Assembly (NCBI RefSeq): GCF_900090105.1
Contig: NZ_FMDM01000005.1
Coordinates: forward strand, 310,001-374,000
Direction: 5' to 3'
Length of the DNA: 64,000 bases
Source of the DNA: Micromonospora humi
GTDB taxonomy: Bacteria > Actinomycetota > Actinomycetes > Mycobacteriales > Micromonosporaceae
A program made the position numbers and the translations under genes. Under the pieces are notes generated by a model. The model was not told where the DNA came from. It made no database searches and saw only the letters and a list, made by a program, of their open reading frames with translations. Shown piece after piece: positions 1 through 7,028 of this stretch (position 1 is its first letter; every line of letters begins with the position of its first letter).

Positions 1-422
1 TGCGGCTCAAGGTGTACGGCAACGGTGGCGGCGGTCCGCTGCGTCCGGCGCCCTGCCCGTCCGGATATCCGGGCGGCGCGGCCGGGGTGGCGGTCAAGTT
101 CGCCTGCGCCCAGATCGGCAAGATCTACGTCTGGGGCGCCGCCGGCCCGGACCACTTCGACTGCTCCGGCCTCACCATGGCCGCCTGGGCCAAAGCCGGC
201 GTCTCGCTGCCGCACAACGCCCGCCAGCAGCACAACGTCACCCAGCGGGTCAGCCGCGCCGAGCTGCGCGCCGGTGACCTGGTCTTCTACTACGGCGACC
301 TGCACCACGTGGGCATGTACGTCGGCGACGGCTGGGTGGTGCACGCCTCCCAGTCCGGCAAGCCCATCACCATGAAGCGCGTCGACGACGGCGACATCAA
401 CAGCTACGGCCGCCCCGGCTGA
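1..422 (+). CDS. NlpC/P60 family peptidoglycan hydrolase, C-terminal part
   Basis: Only the C-terminal part of this gene is in the window; its frame is already open at the left edge. NlpC/P60 enzymes are secreted cysteine peptidases that cut stem peptides of peptidoglycan during cell separation or wall turnover. The visible part is one complete NlpC/P60 domain: the catalytic cysteine lies in DCSGLTMAAW (Cys codon 162-164), the catalytic histidine in HHVGMYVGDG (about 303-320), and a further histidine in VVHAS. A GTG at 12 is in frame but is not a credible start, because the Gly/Pro-rich linker before it continues upstream. The signal peptide and any N-terminal binding domain must lie outside the window. 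The family is certain; substrate and full architecture are unknown. The gene faces dcd across a hairpin repeat. Confidence 0.9.
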   Translation, partial: RLKVYGNGGGGPLRPAPCPSGYPGGAAGVAVKFACAQIGKIYVWGAAGPDHFDCSGLTMAAWAKAGVSLPHNARQQHNVTQRVSRAELRAGDLVFYYGDLHHVGMYVGDGWVVHASQSGKPITMKRVDDGDINSYGRPG

Positions 423-426
423 GATG

Positions 427-480
427 TAAGGAGGGGCCCCCGCTTAACGCATTCCGCATAGGCGGGGGCCCCTATTAACA
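427..480. terminator. Convergent-gene hairpin repeat, copy 1
   Basis: A 12-bp perfect stem, AGGGGCCCCCGC (432-443) with GCGGGGGCCCCT (462-473), encloses an 18-base loop with the core TTAACGCATTCCGCATAG. Outer bases TAAGG and TATTAACA extend the symmetry weakly. It lies between the convergent ends of the NlpC/P60 gene and dcd, so it probably terminates both strands. Related copies are at 7905, 15061 and 19115. Confidence 0.8.
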
Positions 481-487
481 ACCTCGG

Positions 488-1066
488 TCAGCGGGTCGGC
501 CAGGTGCGCCAGCTCTGCCAGGAGCGGCTCGGCGTGGGGCCGCGCTGGCCCTGGTAGCGCGAACCGTAGACGGCCGACCCGTACGGGTGCTCGGCCGGCG
601 AGGAGAGCCGGAAGATGCACAGCTGACCGATCTTCATCCCCGGCCAGAGCGTGATCGGCAGGTTCGCCACGTTGGACAGCTCCAGCGTGACGTGACCGGA
701 GAAGCCCGGATCGATGAAGCCGGCGGTGGAGTGGGTCAGCAGGCCGAGCCGCCCCAGCGACGACTTGCCCTCCAGTCGACCCGCCAGCTCCTCGCCCAGC
801 GAGATCACTTCCAGCGTGGACGCGAGCACGAACTCGCCCGGGTGCAGCACGAACGGCTGCCCCTCCGGCACCTCCACCATCGATGTCAGGTCGTCCTGCT
901 GCATCGACGGGTCGATGTGGGTGTAGAGATGGTTGTTGAAGACCCGGAACAGCCGGTCCAGGCGTACGTCGATGCTGGACGGCTGCACCAGCGTGGGCTC
1001 GAAGGGCTCCAGCGCGAGCGTGCCCGCCTTGATCTCGGAGACCAGGTCGCGGTCGGAGAGCAGCAT
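488..1066 (-). CDS. dcd: dCTP deaminase
   Basis: This 192-residue protein begins [15 protein letters not shown] and is full length for the family. Dcd deaminates dCTP to dUTP and so feeds dTMP synthesis; several actinobacterial enzymes are bifunctional and continue to dUMP, which cannot be decided here. Visible motifs are the nucleotide-binding segment [15 protein letters not shown] and the active-site stretch [16 protein letters not shown], which holds the catalytic glutamate. The reading frame extends upstream to 1993 but that part is antisense to the next gene; the start at 1066 matches the conserved family N terminus. It is divergent from the flavin-binding gene at 1145 and shares with it a short intergenic region carrying an SOS-box-like site. 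Confidence 0.96.
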   Translation of the reverse strand: MLLSDRDLVSEIKAGTLALEPFEPTLVQPSSIDVRLDRLFRVFNNHLYTHIDPSMQQDDLTSMVEVPEGQPFVLHPGEFVLASTLEVISLGEELAGRLEGKSSLGRLGLLTHSTAGFIDPGFSGHVTLELSNVANLPITLWPGMKIGQLCIFRLSSPAEHPYGSAVYGSRYQGQRGPTPSRSWQSWRTWPTR

Positions 1067-1116
1067 CGGAACACCATAGCGACCGGTACGGGTGACCTGC
1101 GTGTCGGACTGCACTC

Positions 1117-1132
1117 TCGTACATGTGTTCGA
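1117..1132. promoter_or_regulatory. Putative LexA (SOS) box
   Basis: TCGTACATGTGTTCGA matches the actinobacterial LexA consensus TCGAAC-N4-GTTCGA at 11 of 12 specified bases. It lies between divergent dcd and the flavin-binding gene and directly abuts the -10 hexamer of the latter. One mismatch in an arm and no binding data keep this tentative. Confidence 0.5.
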
Positions 1133-1138
1133 TAGAAT
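1133..1138 (+). promoter_or_regulatory. -10 element of a probable leaderless transcript
   Basis: TAGAAT lies six bases before the ATG at 1145, so transcription would begin at or next to the start codon. No Shine-Dalgarno sequence precedes that ATG, which fits a leaderless mRNA. Confidence 0.5.
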
Positions 1139-1144
1139 GTCGGC

Positions 1145-1735
1145 ATGGCTTCCTGGTCCGAATTCGCCGCCGACGAGCCCCGCCTCGCCGCCGAGATCCG
1201 CCTTCTGATCCAGCAGTACGGGCCGGGCTTCGGCTACCTCGCCACGGTCCGCGCCGACGGCGGCCCCCGGGTGCACCCGGTGTCCCCGCTGATCACCGAC
1301 GACGGCCTCTGGTGCTTCGTCATCGACTCGCCGAAACGGCGCGACCTCGAACGCGACGGCCGCTACGCGTTGCACTCGTTCCCGCCGGAGGAGAGCGACG
1401 ACGAGGCCTACGTGGCGGGGCGGGCCCGCCCGGTGTCCGACCCGGCCGCGGTGGCCCGGCTGGCCCGGCTCGGGCGGGCGACGCCGCAGGGCGACTGGCG
1501 GCTGTTCGAGTTCACTGTCGACGTGGCCATGTTGACCCGGCGCGATCCGGTGGCCCGGTCCGGCGGCGGAGGGCCGCAGGTGCGGCTCTGGCTCGACCCG
1601 CGTGGATCCGGGCCGGCTTCCCGGCACGAACCGCTCGACCCGCTGAGGGCCGCGCCGGCTCGCCGTGGCGACCCGCCCGTCCCGGAGGCTCGGCGCGGCC
1701 GGCACGGGTTCGACACCCGCCGGCCGGCCGCCTGA
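1145..1735 (+). CDS. Pyridoxamine 5'-phosphate oxidase-like flavin-binding protein
   Basis: The 196-residue product starts [19 protein letters not shown] and has the split-barrel pattern of pyridoxamine-phosphate-oxidase-like proteins: [20 protein letters not shown] near residues 30-49, then [19 protein letters not shown] and YALHSFP. Relatives bind FMN, F420 or haem and reduce small substrates; which cofactor applies cannot be read from sequence. The fold appears to end near residue 150 (PQVRLWLDP); the last 45 or so residues are Arg/Pro/Gly-rich and may be a read-through extension after a lost stop codon or frameshift. The start is set by a -10 hexamer six bases upstream. It faces the metalloprotease gene across a strong hairpin. 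Confidence 0.8.
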   Translation: MASWSEFAADEPRLAAEIRLLIQQYGPGFGYLATVRADGGPRVHPVSPLITDDGLWCFVIDSPKRRDLERDGRYALHSFPPEESDDEAYVAGRARPVSDPAAVARLARLGRATPQGDWRLFEFTVDVAMLTRRDPVARSGGGGPQVRLWLDPRGSGPASRHEPLDPLRAAPARRGDPPVPEARRGRHGFDTRRPAA

Positions 1736-1785
1736 CCCGGCGACGACCGGGGTCGTCGCGGTGGCTCGGCCGGGCCCGCGAACGA

Positions 1786-1825
1786 CCGGCGCCGGCCCTG
1801 TCCGCATGGACGGGGCCGGCGCCGG
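1786..1825. terminator. Bidirectional hairpin terminator
   Basis: An 18-bp stem with one G-T wobble (CCGGCGCCGGCCCTGTCC with GGACGGGGCCGGCGCCGG) closes on a GCAT loop. It lies between convergent genes ending at 1735 and 1843 and is unrelated in sequence to the 427-480 repeat. Confidence 0.75.
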
Positions 1826-1842
1826 TTTCGCGGTGCGGCAGG

Positions 1843-2823
1843 TCAGGCCGCGCGGTAGGCGTTCCACGCGGTGAGCATGCGGCTCGCCTGGCCGGCGGTG
1901 AACTGGTACATGCAGGAGTCGTAGGTGTAGTCCATGAAGTTGGTGATCGGGTCCTTGCCGGCGGTGGAGCAGGTGTCCCGGCCGGTCGGGCACTCGTACG
2001 CCGGGGAGGCCTCGGCCGGGGTGTCCGAGACGCTGTCGCCCGAGCCGGAGCAGCCGCCCTGGAAGGTGTGGTAGAGGTTCAGCCAGTGGCCGATCTCGTG
2101 GGTGCCGGTGTCGCCCTGGTTGTAGTTGGTCGCCGTGCCGCCGGGCAGCGACTCGTTGAGCACGACCACGCCGTCCATCTTGTCCAGCGTCCGCTTCGGG
2201 AACGTCGCCCAGCCGAGCAGGCCGTCGCTCAGCTCACCGAGGTACATGTTGAGCGTGTTCTTGCCGCCCGTGCGCAGCGAGGTCTTCATCGACCGCTCCG
2301 CCGAGGAGCCCTGCACGATCGGGTACCACGACGCGTTGGTCACCCGGTTGATCTTCGTGAGCTGGAACGAGAACGCGGTCGCCGCGCCGCCGGTCGAGCC
2401 CGCGTACGCCTGGTTGAGCACGGTGATCTGCTGGTTGATCAGCGAGTCCGGGATGTTGCCGCCGGCCCGGGTGCTGTTCTCCTGGATGACGTGCACGACG
2501 ACCGGGATGGTGACGGTCGCCAGCGGGGCGACGGCGCCGGTCCGGAAGTTGGCCCGCTCGCGCTGCGCGGTGGCGAGGTCGGCCTCGCGCTCGCGTACCT
2601 GCTTGGCGGTCAGGTGGTTCGGGTCGAGCTTGGCGTGGCCGCCCTTGGCGACGCGGGCGTCGGCGTGGGTGTCGGCCGGCTCGGCGCAGACGCCGGCCGG
2701 GGCGGCCGAGAAGGCCGAAGCAGCGGGGACGACGCCGACGGCCGCGGTGCTGACCAGCAGCGCGAGGGTCGACGTCGCGACACCGGCGGTACGCCGGGTC
2801 AGCAGGTTGGGACGGAGTCCCAT
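1843..2823 (-). CDS. Secreted M43-type zinc metalloprotease (pappalysin/cytophagalysin family)
   Basis: The 326-residue protein has an N-terminal export signal (TRRTAG then a hydrophobic stretch ending VVPAASA, residues 9-38); the paired arginines leave Sec or Tat open. A propeptide-like segment follows. The metzincin zinc site is [11 protein letters not shown] near residues 242-252, giving the three histidines and the catalytic glutamate, and [15 protein letters not shown] further on supplies the Met-turn. The Gly usual in HExxHxxGxxH is Asn here. Cysteines in [18 protein letters not shown] and SCMYQF are typical of M43 enzymes. The start at 2823 is preceded by AGAGGTGG. It should act outside the cell on proteins or peptides; the substrate is unknown. 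The gene appears monocistronic. Confidence 0.9.
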   Translation of the reverse strand: MGLRPNLLTRRTAGVATSTLALLVSTAAVGVVPAASAFSAAPAGVCAEPADTHADARVAKGGHAKLDPNHLTAKQVREREADLATAQRERANFRTGAVAPLATVTIPVVVHVIQENSTRAGGNIPDSLINQQITVLNQAYAGSTGGAATAFSFQLTKINRVTNASWYPIVQGSSAERSMKTSLRTGGKNTLNMYLGELSDGLLGWATFPKRTLDKMDGVVVLNESLPGGTATNYNQGDTGTHEIGHWLNLYHTFQGGCSGSGDSVSDTPAEASPAYECPTGRDTCSTAGKDPITNFMDYTYDSCMYQFTAGQASRMLTAWNAYRAA

Positions 2824-3025
2824 GGGCCCACCTCTTTCTGACGGCGTGACCGGGGGTGTGTCACGCCGGGTCGGAAACGTGGAGCAGACGTTACATCCCA
2901 TCGACGGATTTGAGAACGGCCATATGTTGCCGGCGTGCAACATTGCTTGATCAACGGGCTCGTCCGCTCCGGCGGTGGTACCTGGGTGCACGGGCGTGGT
3001 GACCTCAGGTACAGTGGTGCCGCCT

Positions 3026-3096
3026 GCGGGTGTAGTTCAATGGCAGAACATCAGCTTCCCAAGCTGACAGTGCGGGTTCGATTCCCGTCACCCGCT
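3026..3096 (+). tRNA. tRNA-Gly (anticodon CCC)
   Basis: A 71-base cloverleaf: acceptor arms GCGGGTG and CACCCGC, D-arm TAGTTCAATGGCAGAAC, anticodon stem TCAGC/GCTGA with loop TTCCCAA (anticodon 3058-3060), and T-arm GCGGGTTCGATTCCCGT. The discriminator base is T and CCA is not encoded. It reads GGG codons, which are common in this genome type. Confidence 0.97.
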
Positions 3097-3103
3097 CCGA
3101 CGC

Positions 3104-3143
3104 GAAGGCCCTGCCCAGGACGCGAGTCCCGGTCGGGGCCTTC
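3104..3143 (+). terminator. Hairpin after tRNA-Gly
   Basis: GAAGGCCC (3104-3111) pairs with GGGCCTTC (3136-3143) around a long loop, directly downstream of the tRNA. It is a reasonable terminator, with the usual caveat that actinobacterial terminators often lack a U-tract. Confidence 0.5.
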
Positions 3144-3184
3144 TGCCTTCCGCGTGACCGGCGAGGTCGTCCTAGAGTTCCGGT

Positions 3185-3964
3185 ATGGCCTTCTTCGCCG
3201 TGCACCGCAACGGCCGGCCGGCGACCGCCGACGACCTGGCGCCGCTCGCCTTCGCCGGGAACGCCCACTTCACCGCCATGCAGGTGCGCGACGGCCGGGT
3301 ACGCGGCCTCGATCTGCACCTGGCCCGCCTGCGTGCAGCCTCCCAGGAACTGTTCGACGTCGCGCTGCCCGACGACCGGGTGCGTGCCGCGATGCGGGTG
3401 GCGGTCGAGGCCGGCCCGCCGGACGTCACGCTGACCGCCACCATGTACCCGGGGCCCGGCGACGAACCGGATCTGCTGGTCCGGACCCGGGCCGCCGCAT
3501 CACCGCCGGGCGGGCCGCTGGCGCTGGCGGCGTACGAGTACGAGCGGTTCCTGCCGGCGGTGAAGCACGTCGGTGAGCTGGCGAAGAGCCACCTCGCCCG
3601 ACGGGCGGTCCGGGACGGCTTCGACGACGCCGCGTTCGTCGACCGAAACGGCCGGCTCACCGAGGCGTCCATCTGGAACCTGGTGTTCGCCGACGGTGAC
3701 TCGATCGTCTGGCCGGAGGCGCCGATGCTGGTCGGCACCACCATGGGTGTCCTCCGGCGGCAGCTGGCGCGGCTCGGCGTGCCGCAGCGCACCCGGCCGG
3801 TCACGATCGACGATCTGCCCGGATACACCGGGGCGGCGGTGCTGAACTCGCGCACGCCGGGGGTGCCGGTGTCCCGGATCGGTCCGGTACGCATGCCGGA
3901 GGCGGCAGCGTTCCTGGCCACACTGCACGGGGCCTACGAGGCGGAGCCGCCGGTGGAGGTCTGA
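3185..3964 (+). CDS. Class IV aminotransferase (branched-chain aminotransferase / aminodeoxychorismate lyase-like)
   Basis: This 259-residue protein is a PLP-dependent fold-type IV enzyme. The likely Schiff-base lysine lies in LPAVKHVGELAKSHLARR, followed by DDAAFVDRNGRLTEASIWNL, whose glutamate after LT is the conserved PLP N1 contact, and then MLVGTTMGVLRR, which matches the phosphate-binding turn. The family includes branched-chain and D-amino-acid aminotransferases and aminodeoxychorismate lyase; sequence alone does not separate them, and no pabA or pabB gene is nearby. It begins with ATG just downstream of the tRNA-Gly unit, and its last 31 bases overlap the 3' end of the opposing GNAT gene. 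Confidence 0.88.
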   Translation: MAFFAVHRNGRPATADDLAPLAFAGNAHFTAMQVRDGRVRGLDLHLARLRAASQELFDVALPDDRVRAAMRVAVEAGPPDVTLTATMYPGPGDEPDLLVRTRAAASPPGGPLALAAYEYERFLPAVKHVGELAKSHLARRAVRDGFDDAAFVDRNGRLTEASIWNLVFADGDSIVWPEAPMLVGTTMGVLRRQLARLGVPQRTRPVTIDDLPGYTGAAVLNSRTPGVPVSRIGPVRMPEAAAFLATLHGAYEAEPPVEV

Positions 3965-4446
3965 GCGGTCAGGTCGAGGACGTGCCGCACGGCCGGCTTC
4001 CCGCCCAGCTCCACCTCGCCGTCCGGTACGAAGCCGGCGCGCCGCAGCACCGCCAGCGACGCCGGGTTCGCCAGCGCCGCCGAGGCGACCAGCCGGCGCA
4101 GGCCGTACTCGGTGCGGGCCAGGTCGCAGACGGCGCGCACGCCGCGCCGGGCCACGCCGCGCCCGGTGGCGTGCTCGGCCACCCGGTAGCCCAGTTCGGC
4201 GCTGCCGTCGGCCACGTCGAAGAGGTTGAACCGGCCGAGCACACTCCCGTCGTCGTCCACCAGCACGTGGAAGTGGCAGATGCCGCGCTCCTGCTCGTCG
4301 AGCAGGGCCGCGTGCCGGTCCGCGAACCCGGCGAAGTACGCGTCGCCCCGGTCGGCGACGAACCGGGTGAAGTAGGCCCGGTTCTCCCGCTCGAACTGCA
4401 GCAGCGCGGGCGCGTGATGGGCGGCGAGGCGTTCGAGGTGCGGCAC
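3934..4446 (-). CDS. GNAT N-acetyltransferase, RimJ/RimL-like
   Basis: The 170-residue protein has the GNAT fold used to move an acetyl group from acetyl-CoA to an amine. The core runs from VLGRFNLFDVADGSAELGYRV through the CoA-binding loop HATGRGVARRGVRAV to LVASAALANPASLAVLRRAGF, the standard RimJ/RimL ending. The acceptor is unknown. Its 3' end overlaps the convergent aminotransferase by 31 bases, so no intergenic terminator is possible. It lies four bases after the VOC gene on the same strand and is probably cotranscribed with it, under control of the region shared with the divergent LysR gene. Confidence 0.88.
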   Translation of the reverse strand: MPHLERLAAHHAPALLQFERENRAYFTRFVADRGDAYFAGFADRHAALLDEQERGICHFHVLVDDDGSVLGRFNLFDVADGSAELGYRVAEHATGRGVARRGVRAVCDLARTEYGLRRLVASAALANPASLAVLRRAGFVPDGEVELGGKPAVRHVLDLTAQTSTGGSAS

Positions 4447-4450
4447 CGCG

Positions 4451-4837
4451 TCAGGCTAGTGAGTCGTAGGTGCGGAGTTCCACCGTGTTCCCGTCCGGGT
4501 CGCTGACGTAGATCGAGGTGCCGGTGCCCCGGGCGCCGAAGCGCGGCACCGGCCCGGTCAGCACCGTGAACCGCCCGGATTCGACCACGGACGGCCAGTC
4601 GACGGGTGCCACCACCAGGCAGAAATGGTCCACGGTGGATCCGTCCCGCTCGCCCACCACCAGGTCGATGATGGTGCCGGCGTCGACGCGTACCGACGGG
4701 AACGGCACCTCGCCGGCGCGCCAGCGGTCGACCCGCACCGGGGCGAGGCCGAGCGTGCCGCAGTAGAAGTCGAGGGAGCGTTCGACGTCGCCCACCGCCA
4801 GCACCAGGTGGTCGAAACCGGTCACACGCATCGTCAT
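4451..4837 (-). CDS. VOC (glyoxalase/dioxygenase superfamily) protein
   Basis: The 128-residue protein contains one vicinal-oxygen-chelate unit of two beta-alpha-beta-beta-beta modules: GFDHLVLAVGDVERSLDFYC at the N terminus and GTSIYVSDPDGNTVELRTY at the C terminus. Candidate metal ligands are the histidine of FDHL, the histidine of VDHFCLVV and the glutamate of NTVELR. Members include lyases, dioxygenases, epimerases and antibiotic-resistance proteins, so the reaction is open. The start follows AGGAGGAC at good spacing. It is divergent from a LysR gene whose operator-like palindrome lies between them, so it is the likely LysR target, with the GNAT gene behind it. Confidence 0.88.
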   Translation of the reverse strand: MTMRVTGFDHLVLAVGDVERSLDFYCGTLGLAPVRVDRWRAGEVPFPSVRVDAGTIIDLVVGERDGSTVDHFCLVVAPVDWPSVVESGRFTVLTGPVPRFGARGTGTSIYVSDPDGNTVELRTYDSLA

Positions 4838-4918
4838 CAGGTCCTCCTGACCAGGTTGGGAACACCGTCAACCCTGGTCGGAGGCGGAGGTCGGACCAAG
4901 CCGCGATCGCTCTACCAT

Positions 4919-4937
4919 CGTTGACCGGAAGTCAACG
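4919..4937. promoter_or_regulatory. Operator-like inverted repeat for the LysR regulator
   Basis: CGTTGAC-CGGAA-GTCAACG is a perfect 7-bp inverted repeat with a five-base spacer; it contains the T-N11-A pattern of LysR sites. It lies between the divergent VOC and LysR genes and overlaps the longest possible LysR reading frame, which argues for the shorter start at 4951. Confidence 0.65.
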
Positions 4938-4950
4938 ACGGGAGCGCCGG

Positions 4951-5853
4951 TTGCTGGAGCGGTACGAGATCGAGGCGTTCCTGACCCTGGCCGAGGAGCT
5001 GCACTTCGGGCGCACCGCCGAGCGGCTGCGGGTGACCACCGGGCGGATCAGTCACGTGGTGCGCAAGCTGGAACGGCGGATCGGCGCGCCGCTGTTCGAG
5101 CGGACCAGCCGGGTGGTCCGGCTCACCCCGATCGGTGAGCGCCTGGCCGAGGAGATGCGCCCGCTGGTGGCCGGCATCGAGGACGCGGTCCGCCGGGCCG
5201 TGGACGCCGGGCGCGGGCTCACCGGCGAGCTGCGGGTGGCGTACGTCGGTGAGTCGACCGCGCCGGTGCTGCTGCGGGCGGTGGCCCGGTTCACCGAACG
5301 CCACCCGGAGTGCGAGGTGCACGTCCACGAGGCCCCGCTGGCCACCACCCGGTCGAGCCTGGTGGACGGTTCGATCGACGTGCTGATCGCCTCGTACCCG
5401 TTCGACGGGATGGCGAACGGCCCGGCGCTGCTGCACGAACGCCGGCTGCTCGCGGTGGCCGCGGACCATCCGCTGGCCGGCGCGGAGTCGGTGTCGCTGG
5501 AGGTGCTCGGCGACCATCCGGTGATCCAGTACCCGGCGGTCACGTCGGAGGCGTTCAAGCGGGACCGCACGCCCGACCGGACGCCGGCGGGGCGCCCGGT
5601 GCCGAAGGGCCCGGTGGGCGGCAGCTTCTCCGAGATGCTCGCGCTGGTCGCGCTCGGGCGCGGGGTGCTGCCGGTGGGCGAGCAGACCCGGCAGTACCAC
5701 GCCCGGCCCGACCTGGCCTACGTGCCGATCCACGACGCCCCGCCGATCCGGCGCGGCCCGGTCTGGCTGGCCGGCAACACCACCACCCGGGTACGCGAGT
5801 TCGTCCGCGCGGCGGTCGACGCCAACCCGCCCCCGGAGGCGTCCACGTCTTGA
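4951..5853 (+). CDS. LysR-family transcriptional regulator
   Basis: The protein has an N-terminal winged helix-turn-helix (YEIEAFLTLAEELHFGRTAERL, then TGRISHVVRKLERRIGAPLF) and a periplasmic-binding-like effector domain beginning near GELRVAYVGESTAP. I place the start at the TTG at 4951 (300 residues) because GGGAG lies six bases upstream and a perfect operator-like palindrome covers the alternative TTG at 4921. LysR proteins usually control the divergent gene and themselves, so the VOC/GNAT pair is the expected target; the inducer is unknown. The following gene starts 70 bases downstream with its own strong ribosome site. Confidence 0.9.
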   Translation: MLERYEIEAFLTLAEELHFGRTAERLRVTTGRISHVVRKLERRIGAPLFERTSRVVRLTPIGERLAEEMRPLVAGIEDAVRRAVDAGRGLTGELRVAYVGESTAPVLLRAVARFTERHPECEVHVHEAPLATTRSSLVDGSIDVLIASYPFDGMANGPALLHERRLLAVAADHPLAGAESVSLEVLGDHPVIQYPAVTSEAFKRDRTPDRTPAGRPVPKGPVGGSFSEMLALVALGRGVLPVGEQTRQYHARPDLAYVPIHDAPPIRRGPVWLAGNTTTRVREFVRAAVDANPPPEASTS

Positions 5854-5923
5854 CCCGGACCCTGCGGCAAGGCCCAGCGTGGTCCCTGCCGGCCATCGGG
5901 GCCGGCGCGAGGAGGAGGGCGAC

Positions 5924-6979
5924 ATGCGGCTGCTGACCATCGGGGCGTTCGCCCGGGCGGCCCGCCTGACCGCCAAGGCGCTGCGGGTGTACGACGACTG
6001 CGGGCTGCTGCCGCCGGCCGCCGTGGACCCGCACTCCGGCTACCGCTACTACGCGCCGGAGCAGCTCGACCGGGCGCGGCTGATCGCCGCGCTGCGCCGG
6101 GCCGGCATGCCGCTGGCGGAGATCCGGGCCGTGTGCGGGCTGCCGCCGGACGCCGCCGCCGAGGCGCTCGACGCCTGGTGGCGGCGGGTCAGCGCGGACA
6201 CCCTGGCCCGCGGCCGGACCGTCGCGCTCCTCGTCGACCAGCTCACCGAGAGGGGCACCACCATGTCCGGGAACACCACCTTCCGGTACGCGGCGCGCCG
6301 CGAGACCGGCGCCGTCCGGGACTCCAACGAGGACACCGCGTACGCGAGCGACACGCTGCTCGCGGTCGCCGACGGCGTACGCGGGCCGGGTGGCGCCGCC
6401 GCGAGCGCCGCCGCGGTGGACGCGCTGCGGTCGCTGGAACGGGCCGACGGACCGGCCGCCGACCTGCTCGCCGCGCTCGCCGACGCGGTCTCCCGCGCCG
6501 ACCGGGCGGTACGCGCCCAGGGCACCGGCGACGACCGGCCGGCGAGCACGCTCACCGCGATCGTCCGGCGGGGCACCCGGCTCGCCCTGGTGCACGTCGG
6601 CGACACCCGGGCCTACCTGCTGCGCGGCGGCGAGCTGTCCCGGCTCACCCAGGACCACACGTACGTCCAGACGCTCGTCGACCAGGGGCGGCTCACGTTG
6701 GCCGAGGCCGGTGCGCACCCGGAGCGGGCGCTGCTGGCCCGGGCGCTGGGCGCGGGCGGCGAGGTGGAGGCGGACCTGGCGTTGCGCACGGCGCTGCCCG
6801 GCGACCGCTACCTGCTCTGCTCGGACGGCCTCTCCGCGGTGGTCGAGCCGGGCGCGCTGCACACCGCGTTGGCGGAGGCGGACGACCCGGAGACCGCCGT
6901 CGGGCGGCTGGTCGACCTGGCGTACGCGGCCGGCGCGCCGGACAACGTCGCCTGCGTGGTGGCCGACGTGCCGGCCTGA
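5924..6979 (+). CDS. MerR-type DNA-binding domain fused to a PP2C-type phosphatase
   Basis: The 351-residue protein joins two normally separate modules. Residues 1-72 form a MerR winged helix (LLTIGAFARAARLTAKALRV, YDDCGLLPPAAV, GYRYYAPEQLDRARLIAALR). A short helical linker leads to a PP2C serine/threonine phosphatase from about residue 118, with metal-binding motifs RDSNED (132-137), VADGVRGPGG (148-157), LVHVGDTRAYLLR, LLCSDGLSAVV and APDNVACVV. GGAGGAGG precedes the ATG at 5924. An in-frame ATG at 6263 (residue 114) has its own GAGAGGGG seven bases upstream, so a phosphatase-only product is possible. The MerR part could place the phosphatase at a promoter, or phosphatase state could control DNA binding; both are inference. 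A hairpin follows the stop. Confidence 0.9.
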   Translation: MRLLTIGAFARAARLTAKALRVYDDCGLLPPAAVDPHSGYRYYAPEQLDRARLIAALRRAGMPLAEIRAVCGLPPDAAAEALDAWWRRVSADTLARGRTVALLVDQLTERGTTMSGNTTFRYAARRETGAVRDSNEDTAYASDTLLAVADGVRGPGGAAASAAAVDALRSLERADGPAADLLAALADAVSRADRAVRAQGTGDDRPASTLTAIVRRGTRLALVHVGDTRAYLLRGGELSRLTQDHTYVQTLVDQGRLTLAEAGAHPERALLARALGAGGEVEADLALRTALPGDRYLLCSDGLSAVVEPGALHTALAEADDPETAVGRLVDLAYAAGAPDNVACVVADVPA

Positions 6980-6985
6980 TCGACC

Positions 6986-7014
6986 GACCCGGGCCGGCAT
7001 GTCCGGCCCGGGTC
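6986..7014 (+). terminator. Hairpin terminator after the MerR-PP2C gene
   Basis: GACCCGGGCCGG and CCGGCCCGGGTC form a perfect 12-bp stem with a CATGT loop, seven bases after the stop codon. A -10-like TACCCT (7016-7021) for the next gene follows at once. Confidence 0.75.
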
Positions 7015-7015
7015 G

Positions 7016-7021
7016 TACCCT
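7016..7021 (+). promoter_or_regulatory. -10 element of a probable leaderless transcript
   Basis: TACCCT lies seven bases before the ATG at 7029 and there is no Shine-Dalgarno sequence between them. The same hexamer and spacing occur before the DedA gene start at 58752. Confidence 0.4.
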
Positions 7022-7028
7022 GGCGATC

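Noticed and set aside
1123..2841. A 572-codon plus-strand frame that spans the flavin protein and the protease region.
   Set aside because: It is in a different frame from the flavin protein and antisense to the metalloprotease; both of those have clear family motifs.
3026..3150. The tRNA-Gly as an integration site of a mobile island.
   Set aside because: There is no integrase, no repeated 3' tRNA end and no change in base use downstream; the next gene is an ordinary aminotransferase.
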